From Guyanagaster necrorhizus (lineage: Eukaryota; Basidiomycota; Agaricomycetes; Agaricales; Physalacriaceae), in NCBI RefSeq assembly GCF_019112545.1, contig NW_025064897.1, positions 1,023,548-1,087,547 of the forward strand: a stretch of 64,000 nt of DNA, read 5' to 3'. This document shows, in pieces, positions 56,166-64,000 of this stretch (within the stretch, counting starts at the first letter, position 1; each line of letters begins with the position of its first letter). Under the pieces are notes generated by a model. It was not told where the DNA came from. It did no database searches and worked only from the letters and a program-made list of their open reading frames with translations. A program made the translations under genes and the position numbers.

Positions 56166-57240
56166 TGGCAGGGGTTTCTCCTGGTTGGGAAGGCAGGAGC
56201 GATATATGGTGAGAGCAGGGTTTCATTGAAAACATCATGTATTTTCCAGTTGACTGGGAGGCGAAGTTTGTAGGCACTGTTTCCTACTTTTGATAGGATG
56301 GGGAAGAGGCCTGTGTGTTTGTCTGCCAGTTTCCTTTTTGGCTGTGGAAGGTGCAGATTTGTCATGTCTAGCCACACCTTATTGTTAATAGAGTACGTAT
56401 GTGCCAGTCAGCGATGTTTATTGTAATAGGTCTTCATTGTTGTTGCAGCCTTTTCGAGTGCAGTTTTGGTTTCAGCATGAACTTTCACCATGTCAGCGGT
56501 GAAACTTGAAGAGGTGGGGGTTGTTGTTCGGAGGCGCAAGGAGTGGGTGACATTGGAGTGTCACCCATAGTTGACAAAGAATGGGGTCTGGCCAGTTGCT
56601 GAGTGAATGTGGTTGTTATGTTGGAAGGCAGCTAGTGCCAACCACTCAGCCCAGTCATCTTGTCGATAGTTAATAAATAGTCATAAGTACTTTTTGACTT
56701 CTTGGTTTGCCCATTCCATCTGCCTATTAGTTTGTGGGTGGTACGTGGTAGAGGCATTTCATTTGATATTTAGGAGTTGGTATAGATCATCGAGGAATTT
56801 GGAGACAAATTGTGATCCTTGATCAGATATGACTATTTGAGGCACCCCATATTTGGCATATACCTCGTCTCGTAAGATTCTTGCCCATCCTTCTGAGGTC
56901 AATTCTGTAGAACATGCAATCAGGATAATTGCTTTAGAGAATTGATCGACGATAATAAGGATGGCATCATATCTATTGCAATCCAGTAGCCTGGTGATCA
57001 TATCAACCAAGATGTGGGTCCACGGGGAAGCTGAGATTTTGTTTGGATGAAGGGGGGCCACTCATGATTGGGTTGAAGCCTTTCTTCTTTGGCAAGTTTC
57101 ACAGGCCTTGACATAGGTTATGATGTCATTTCCCATCTTGGGCCACCAATATTCTCGTAGGACTAGTTCCTTGGTCTTGGCAATACCCAGATGTCCTGCA
57201 GTTGCATAATCGTGGCAAGTGGTGATGATCTTGCCTCAGA
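56150..57240 (-). pseudogene. gypsy C integrase
   Basis: Zinc-finger region near 57190-57065 (C-E-T-C-Q-R-R-K pattern with stops), catalytic core 57061-56759 (L-V-D-M-I-T-R-L-L, V-I-S-D-Q-G-S-Q-F) and, after a stop, Y-H-P-Q-T-N-R-Q and L-A-L-A-A-F-Q-H-N-N. C-terminal segment 56377-56150 has V-W-L-D-M-T-N-L and F-P-I-L-S-K-V-G. Confidence 0.85.
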
Positions 57241-57599
57241 GATTCTGGTCCCTCAGGATGTAGATCCTTCCATCATAGCAGATCATCCCATCCTCCTTTG
57301 TCATTCCTCTTTTGTGATTAAGCGATGGGGTGACCCTTTGGTCCCATTTATGGCTGTCACAAGTCACACTTCTGATTTGTTTGTGAATTTTCTCCTCTGT
57401 GGGCATCATCATTGTCCAGAAGTGCTCAAGTCATAAGATAGTAACCTTCATGTTGTCGTCTCCCCCCTGATCATGGTCCACACATCGGGACAGGAGATCA
57501 GCCTTCTTGTTGGCTGTCCCTGCCTTATGATGGAGGGTGTATTGGTATTGGGTAAGTTCAGTGACCCATCAGACCTGCCAGCGATTTAGTTTTTGGGGC

Positions 57600-58980
57600 T
57601 GTCAGAAGTATCTGAGGTTCTGGTGGTCGGTCCAGATCTCAAAGGTTTTAGAGGCTCTGATTAAATAGTGCTGCCACTCTTCCAAGGTGAGCATTATTGC
57701 TAATAGTTCCTTATTGTAAATCTCGTAATTCCTTTCCATCATAGTCAATGCTTTTGAAAGAAATGTGACTGGGCACCATTTTCCATCTTGTTCCTGTGAG
57801 AGCACTGCTCCGATTGCTCTCTTGCTGGAGTTGGCCTCTATCTGGAACCTTCCTTCTTAGGATGGAATGGCAAGGATGACATCTTCGGCTAATTGTTACT
57901 TTAGGTCGGTGAATGCAAGCCATTGGGGATTTTCCCATCCCCATGGGGCATTGCCAGTGAGTTGGGTCATGGGTCTGATGATCTTGCTGTAGTCATGGAT
58001 AAATCATCAGTAAAAGTTGGTAAAGCCAAAGAATGATTGTAACTTCTTTTTCTTAGTTGGCTCTGGCCAATCAACTACCCCCACCACTTTGATCATGTCT
58101 ATCCTGATACTTCCTTCACTAATAATCACTCCAAGGTACTCTGTTTCCAGTACTTTAAATTCGCACTTCTCAGCCTTGAGGAACAGCTTGTGTTTCCTCA
58201 TTAGGGCGAGCATCTGCCGTATCAGGTTCCTGTGTTCCTCCTTTATCTGAAACATGATCAGGATGTCGTCTAGGTAAATTGTGACTTTCTCAGTGGCAAT
58301 GAGGTCTCTGAATATGTCATTCATCATCTATTGGAACATGGCAGGAGAATTGGTTAGTCTAAAGAACATGATGGTGGGCTCGAACAGCCCTCAGTTGGTC
58401 CTGAAGGTGGCCTTCCATTCATCTCCTTCTTTGATCCATATATTGTTATACCCCTATCAAACATCAAGCTTAGTATAGTATTTGGCACCTCGGAGTTTGT
58501 CTATCAATTCCAAGATTAGGGGCAAGGGGTATTGGTTCTTGATCATCATTTTGTTTAACTTTCGATAGTCCTGAACCGGTCGAAGCTTGCCATCCTTCTT
58601 TTTTACAAAGAAGAATGGTGATGCCATTGGTGATTTGGACAGCTGTATGTGCCCACTGGACAAGTTCTCATTAAGAAACTTGTTGAGTTCCTGCTGCTCC
58701 TGGTTGCCAAAGGGGTATGTTTTGCAGTCCAGATTGGCATTGGCATTTGGGATCAGTTCTATGGCATGATCCCAGGGCTTCAGGTTGGGGAGCTCATTGA
58801 AACTCTCTTTGTCAAAGAGATCTCTATAGTCCCATACCCATTTTGATACCATCTCTTCAAATGTTTTTTCCACCCTCCCCTTGTTGGCCTTGGCTGCCAG
58901 GTCATTGGCATGGTGAACGGCCCGAATGTGGATCTCCTCCTGCAAGTCCACCACTAGGAGGGTCTCCCCATCCTCCATCT
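57600..58980 (-). pseudogene. gypsy C reverse transcriptase and RNase H
   Basis: 58978-58457 contains S-P-F-F-F-V-K-K-K-D-G and R-P-V-Q-D-Y-R-K-L-N. 58327-58007 contains the catalytic Y-L-D-D-I-L and Y-L-G-V-I-I. RNase H pieces at 57944-57602 include L-S-K-A-L-T-M-M-E-R-N-Y-E-I and T-D-H-Q-N-L-R-Y-F. Stops at 58456 and near 58330 break the frame. Confidence 0.87.
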
Positions 58981-59049
58981 CCTCGTTCCATCTGTCCTTT
59001 GGATCTTTATCAGGTAACTTGAATGGGATCTTCTAGCATTGGCATTGGG

Positions 59050-59401
59050 CGAAGGTAATTCATCCTGTTTTCCAGTTGACAAGTGGGTTGTGTCAGATGA
59101 GCCAGTTGTGCCCTAAGAACAATTCCTTTGTTCCAAGGTCGGTCACAGCTAGATCAATTCATTCGGAATGATCACCGATAGTTAAGCGAAGTTCAACAAA
59201 TTCTGTGATCGAACCGACTTGGTTCTTGGTTCCATCGGCGTTGTATACCAGGATAGAGGCCACAGTGGATTGAGTTGGGAGTTTGTTCTGGAGAACAAAA
59301 GTCCTGTTTATCAAACTTCCAGTACACCCACTGTCAATTAAAGCAGTTACTGAGTGGTTGGACTGGGTGGTTAGGGTTTCGATTTGAGCTTTTATTGTCA
59401 A
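59050..59401 (-). pseudogene. gypsy C aspartic protease
   Basis: A-L-I-D-S-G-C-T-G-S-L-I-N is the D-S-G active-site motif of retroviral-type proteases; the downstream F-L-G-H-N-W-L follows after a stop at the end of the open piece. Confidence 0.8.
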
Positions 59402-59838
59402 GTCCCTCTCATGAGTTTTGGCACATCTGATAAATTTGCAGGGTCCCCATAGTTCGTCTAGCCATTCAAGGGCCCTATTCTATGAGGCACTTCATATTCC
59501 AGTGATTACTTCATCAGCTACTTCCCCAGTTCAGATCTGGTGTATCCATCCTCCTAGTGCAGCTCTTGCTGTGTTGTTATCAGTTGCTTCTTTGATGGCT
59601 CTCCAGGTCCATTCTGTGTCGAATGGCTTGAGCCAGTCCGAGGGGCCCTCTGCCCCTTTTCAGCCTGTAGGCATTTGAGATTTTTCTTGTGATTCATTGG
59701 TGTGCATAGTAACTGGTCAGGGTATATTTGAATGCATATTTAGCGGTGACATAGATGTAACTACAGGAGCACTGTCAGTTTGACTAGTGACTGGGATTGG
59801 CACACCATAAGGTCCTTTGGCTGACTCAGTAGAATTGC

Positions 59839-62780
59839 TCACTGATCGGCCCCATCTTTTACTTCCTCAACCTTAGTCTCTTTTCCGAGTTCCTCATCCT
59901 CCTTCTGCAGCTCGGCTATCTGTGCCCATATATCTTCTCGAGTGTGCTTCTTTTTCAGACAGTCCTTGGCCATGTGTCCTTTCTGCCCACAATTGAAGCA
60001 TTTACCTTTCTTCTTCATCCGGTCTATATCCATTGGCTTCTCTGTGCCAGTGTATGTAGTTCCCGTCCCTGTCTTCTGGCTGCTATAAGTCATTGCCATT
60101 GAGGATCCCGGTGATTTCCTGGCAGTTTGCCCAGGCTTGCTCTGGGTTGGCAGGGTCAGTTTTTTAGTGTAGTCTTGCAGCATCGATAATTCCACTTTCT
60201 GCCTTTATCATTCTTTGTACATCTCGATGATTCATTCCTTCCACTGGTCGTAGCCTATGGGCATCAGGAGTTTGATGCCCATGGCAGAAATCATCATGAG
60301 GTGCAAGGAGGAGACTCCTCTCTTGAGGGCTTTGACCATTCAGCCATCATTTCCTACATCATCTCTGATCTTGGCTAGTTTGGCAAGCCTTTTTAGCTCG
60401 TCGAAGTAGTCCATAGCTGCTTTGTCACCCATCTTGTATTCCTTGATCTTCTGTTTGTGTACTTCTTATACTGCAGAATCAATAAATTTGTTGTTCAGTA
60501 TTTGTTTGAATACCAGCCACAAGAGATATCGATAATGTCCTCTCATGGTTGAGCAGAAGTTTGGGGCGATGAGAATCCACCACATCTTCATCTTCTCTTC
60601 TAAGTAAGAGGTGGTGAAGGCGACCTTGTTCATATCAGTCTCTAGGTAGCCAATGTAGACTTTGAAGTATTGCTCGCAGTCTATCAGAAACCTGTCAATG
60701 TCATTGGATGCCCTCTTGAAGGGGTGGGGTTTGCAGAGGAGATTGGGTCGACACTGGAGGACACTAGCATTTTCAGGTAGGGGGCCCATTGGGTTGGGCC
60801 AGCCATCGAATGGCAGTCATTGCCATTCTTTGGATGGTTCTGGAAATGAATGTAGTGAGTTGTCGTCTGCCACCAGGCTACCCTTTGATTCTTCGATGCA
60901 GACAATGACTCCATCCCGGATCATAAATCTGAGGCAGATAGCCTCAGGATCATCTTGTATGGGTTCTTTCCTGGCTCTACTGGTCTCAGCTTGATCAGGA
61001 GGTAGTTGATCTCCTAATAATTGGCTCCCTGTACTAAGCCACAGGCTGTTATACTCCACCCTCGGCTGTGCTCAGGTGCAGGCTAGTCAGGTTGCCATTG
61101 TTAAAGAGGCTTGGTCAGAGTTTGAAAATGCACTTTGGGCTGAGGGGGTCTGGTATGCAGCTCTTTGTGGTGTGACGGGGGGGGATCTTGGCATGGGTTG
61201 TATAGTGGGCATTCTTTGGTAAGCTGGTGGCCAGCTTATAGGGTATTCTGGATGCTGTTGAGTATACTGCCAGATGGCATGGTCTGTTGCCGCCCATCTC
61301 AGAATTTCTGTTCATTTGTTAGTTTCTGAATGCAAATATAATTGTCTAATTTGCGATGCTAACCAAGTAGCATTACACCATAAGAAATTTACCCCTTGCA
61401 GGTAATACCCTTGGTATTTCTGCTCCCTTTCTTCCTGTGCTAACTTCCATAACTCTTCTTCATCTGTTTCCTCCTGCAAGTCATATGGCAGTCCCTGAGG
61501 CAGCTCACTGCTTTCAGTTTCCTCTTCTTCTGCCTCATCCTCATCGTCCTCTTCGAGGAGGGAACTGACAGGCTGGTCATAGATGTTCTCCACAGCTTCT
61601 TGTAGTATCATCACCTCGCTCCCCTGGCTAGGTGCTCAGACCAACGACCAGAGGGTTCTCGTAGGCAGAGGCTGGTTGGCTTCTGATGTCAGTGTGATAT
61701 CTGTTTCTCTCTGTTGCTTGTGCTGCCTCCACTCACTTGTGATAGAGGTGGACGTTGTTCCTGTAGTCATCGTTAATAAGCTGCCTGACAACTTGACTTC
61801 CAAGAAATCCTCAGAGGGCATGAGCAGGGATGTGAGCATTCCCAGAGACTCATAACCCATAATGTCTGAGGATGGACTCATTGCTTCCAAAGGCGGAGTC
61901 TGCACTGGGGGTTTGTGAAGAGGGGTATTCAGGGGTTGAGGGCCTTGGGTATTGCCTGGTTCAGGTGCCATCTGCCCAGTACTCCAGGAATCCACTGCTC
62001 AGGATGCTGGGCTCTCTGAAGATGAGGGAGAAAGGGGAGGGGTTGGCCTGTACAGGTGCGAGAACACTGGTGATCTTGGGATATAGCCTGTACCAGTTGC
62101 TGGCATCGATTGCTGCAAGTCAAGCCCTCTCCACCTCTTGCTGCTCGTCTCTATGTTGCTCGTCATACTGCATGGCTTCCTACCTCTGCTGCTCTTCTGA
62201 CTCGTGATATACTGGCTGCAGCTTATCCCACTGCTTAAGCTCCTCCTGTCAAATGGCATCATCATAGTTGAAAGAGACAGTGAAGTCCCAGATCAGGAAG
62301 TACTGGTAGATGGTTTCTTCCCATACTCATTATCACTGTTCTTTGTCATTTGAGGGAACCCCCCCCACCCTCGAGCTGGTTCAGGAGGTAGAGCAGGGGC
62401 TGTGAGGCTGGCTACAAGGAGGTTGGGGGCTAGATCGTCAAGCCATCCGAGGGGCATCAAGAGAGTCTCTGGCATGGTTAGCAACCCTAGGAGTTGGGGA
62501 GGCAGAATTGGGGGAGAGAGACTGATGGAAGAAGTCTTCTGGGACATCTTCATCCTCATGGTTGGGGGGCAGTCCTGGTACAAGTATACCATACCTTCCT
62601 GTGATGCCAGTGTCTGTGTTTCTGGGTCAGAGAGAACACTGTTCTCCTACTTCTTTTTCACCATTCCTCTGATGCATGCCACTAGGCCTGGCTTCTGGGG
62701 GCTGGTAGGTCATTTGTCAGGATTCAGGAATGTCATGTAAGGGGAGGTCAGGGGTTATGTTTTGTAGGATTTCATGAATG
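59839..62780 (-). pseudogene. gypsy C gag with CCHC zinc knuckle
   Basis: 62592-61312 holds P/S-rich and acidic N-terminal pieces (including a D/E run near 61550). 60789-60466 is capsid-like (F-L-I-D-C-E-Q-Y-F, M-K-M-W-W-I-L). 60195-59839 has the knuckle C-F-N-C-G-Q-K-G-H-M-A-K-D-C. The general layout is like the intact gag at 38388-40400, but the sequence is diverged and interrupted by several stops. Confidence 0.82.
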
Positions 62781-62985
62781 CATAAAAACTTGTTATAATA
62801 TCTGAGGGCTCAGACAGTGATTGAATGGTGTTCCTGGCACAGCTGGATGATCACCAATAATTCTATCAATGTTCCGACAATAGAAGCAAGGAGTTCAAAG
62901 AACTCATGATCAAAGTTTGGGTCAGTAGAGGTTGTAGAGGGCATTCAGTTTCTCAGCACAATTGGGCTTGAGAAAGGGAAGAGGA

Positions 62986-62998
62986 AGCTTCAAGCTAA
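62986..62998 (-). other. Self-priming primer-binding site of gypsy C
   Basis: One base inside the 5' LTR, the minus strand reads TTAGCTTGAAGCT, exact reverse complement of AGCTTCAAGCTAA (minus strand, 63163-63151) in the LTR. A TATTTAA box (63197-63191) begins 34 nt before that motif, so the motif is probably the RNA 5' end. Confidence 0.75.
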
Positions 62999-62999
62999 T

Positions 63000-63434
63000 T
63001 GTTAGGCCCAAGTATCACATGACTAGATACACGTGATAAACAGGCATCCCTTCACACTTTGGGAGATCACCTGAATCCACTTGTTGCATATCTGGGTCAA
63101 TGCAACTCAAGGTCAGATATAGACTCGAGGTAGAATAGTGAATATAAACTTTAGCTTGAAGCTGGGGTATACCAGCGAGAGCTGTGGGTCTTAAATACTG
63201 TACAGATGATGCTAATAATACTACTACTAATTGTATCTGTCTGTGTCTATAGTGCCCATTGTCCTTGAGCATTGTTACCACATATAAAAGATTGTCTGTG
63301 CATCGTCAAGCATCATTGTTTATGTTGAATGATGGGTGGGCTAGTTGTGATGACTAAGCCTTCCCACATCCTCATGCATTCTGACTAAGCATAAATAAAG
63401 GTAAAACTAGGAAAGAAAAGGAAAAATCATAACA
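63000..63434 (-). repeat. 5' LTR of gypsy element C
   Basis: 435 bp, TGTTAGGCCC ... CATAACA on the plus strand, followed outside by AAATG, which also precedes the other LTR. Confidence 0.93.
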
Positions 63435-63938
63435 AAATGCCATCATTTCCATCTGGAGTCTGCTCGACTTTGCTCTCTGACTCTCCCTCGAGCGATGAAG
63501 GGTGGAAGACTATATGGTCAGTGTCTATAGGCTCTGTAGTGTTGTTTTCAGGGAATATAACATTTCTTGAAGTCTGAATCTGCCTGATTTGAGGGTTATA
63601 ATATCTCCAGACTCTGGATTCATCTATAAGACCTGTAAAAATAAATTCTCTTGACTTTGGATCCAGTTTTGACCTCTTGTTATCTTGCTGCAACACTCAG
63701 CACTTTACTCTGAATTCCTGAAGTGCCAAAATATCTGGTTTTATGCCCTGAAACACTTCTTCTGGAGTTAGATTATTCTTGATGGCCCTGGTTGGTGATC
63801 GGTTCTTCAAATATGTGGCATATGCCACTGCCTCAGGCCATAGAAACTTTGGTAAGTGATGTTCTTCTAGCATAGCATGTGCATGCTCCACAAGAGTCCA
63901 ATTTATTCTCTCAGCAACTCTATTTTGAGATAGAGAGT
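63435..63938 (-). pseudogene. copia element 2 integrase C-terminal part
   Basis: Minus strand: N-R-V-A-E-R-I-N-W-T, H-A-M-L-E-E-H-H-L-P-K-F-L-W, A-T-Y-L-K-N-R-S-P-T-R and, after one stop near 63697, K-S-R-E-F-I-F-T-G-L and R-N-V-I-F-P-E-N. This is the region from the catalytic glutamate to the post-integrase linker. Confidence 0.85.
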
Positions 63939-64000
63939 TGTTAAGCCCAAATTTCATGTGACAGTCAACACGTGATAAACAGTTCGGTACCTTGCACTTC
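63939..64000. repeat. Start of another gypsy-type LTR at the window edge
   Basis: TGTTAAGCCCAAATTTCATG and the following ACACGTGATAAACAG match the first ~45 bases of the gypsy C LTR, with more divergence. It interrupts the copia integrase at R-V-A-E-R-I and continues beyond the window; solo or full-length cannot be told. Confidence 0.75.

Larger units (their letters stand above)
55479..63434 (-). mobile_element. Full-length Ty3/gypsy chromovirus C with paired LTRs and TSD
   Basis: Two 435-bp LTRs (55479-55913 and 63000-63434) bound 7956 bp, flanked by the duplication AAATG (55474-55478 and 63435-63439). On the minus strand come the primer site, gag with zinc knuckle, protease, RT, RNase H, integrase and chromodomain, then the purine tract CTTAAGGAGGGGG and the 3' LTR. 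The domain order is complete, but stops and frame changes make it non-autonomous. It is nested in copia element 2; removing it rejoins the copia frame at G-N-D-G-I. Confidence 0.95.
53419..63938 (-). mobile_element. Ty1/copia element 2 (minus), 3' half, split by gypsy element C
   Basis: Read on the minus strand: integrase C-terminal part (63938-63435), gypsy insertion (55479-63434, AAATG duplication), RT (55478 to about 54300), RNase H (54265 to about 53690), purine-rich tract, 3' LTR (53626-53419). It was inserted in copia element 1, next to TTGAC. Its 5' half is interrupted again at 63939 and lies outside the window. Confidence 0.88.

Noticed and set aside
1..64000. CRISPR arrays, rRNA or tRNA genes
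   Set aside because: No regularly spaced short repeats, no rRNA-like sequence and no convincing tRNA fold with a GGTTCGAATCC-type arm was seen. A bacterial origin is excluded by introns and gene families.

Overview
The window is nuclear DNA of a filamentous basidiomycete, most likely an Agaricomycete (mushroom). The host genes have many 50-60 bp GT-AG introns, and the families fit: a FunK1-type kinase, a large-mushroom multi-pass membrane family, a TEA/ATTS transcription factor, a fungal metallothionein and an F-box protein. About 40 percent of the window is LTR retrotransposon of the Ty3/gypsy (chromovirus) and Ty1/copia types, mostly decayed. No species can be named from sequence alone.

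Layout. 1-4610: two nested, broken Ty3/gypsy 3' halves with their 3' LTRs. 4611-5825: 5' end of a minus-strand copia element whose LTR has about 74-bp inverted ends. 5830-16400: left arm of a large inverted duplication. 16400-34880: single-copy spacer with the conserved genes, namely a coiled-coil hypothetical protein, a TEA-domain regulator, a WDR5/Swd3-like WD40 protein, a GRAM-TBC-EF-hand Rab-GAP and an F-box protein. 34880-47630: right arm, the reverse complement of the left. 48368-64000: a stack of retrotransposons, with copia(+) hit by a solo LTR and by copia(-), which is in turn hit by a full-length gypsy(-) and, at the window edge, by another gypsy-type LTR.

The arms carry copies of (i) a C2H2 zinc-finger gene, (ii) an unplaced conserved stretch and (iii) an unrecognised multi-exon gene here called AB, whose exons are nearly all phase 0 and which contains a 39-103-136 residue exon module (two modules in the right copy, one in the left). 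Each arm is interrupted at a different, sharply defined point by an unrelated block of host genes. The left holds 5.19 kb (an SIM-like acidic protein, a FunK1 kinase and a membrane gene cut off at the junction). The right holds about 6.17 kb (a split hypothetical gene carrying an LTR-gag fragment, a membrane nitrilase-like protein and an unannotated 50-residue, 11-cysteine metallothionein). Both copies of both arm genes carry different lesions.

The most interesting points are the twice-interrupted inverted duplication with the modular AB gene; a repeated self-priming arrangement in two gypsy lineages (13-nt LTR/PBS complementarity, 1-nt spacer, TATA 34 nt upstream); an intact 670-codon gag in which the first 0.9 kb has a single CpG while the rest is CpG-rich; and LTR pairs that differ only by transitions.
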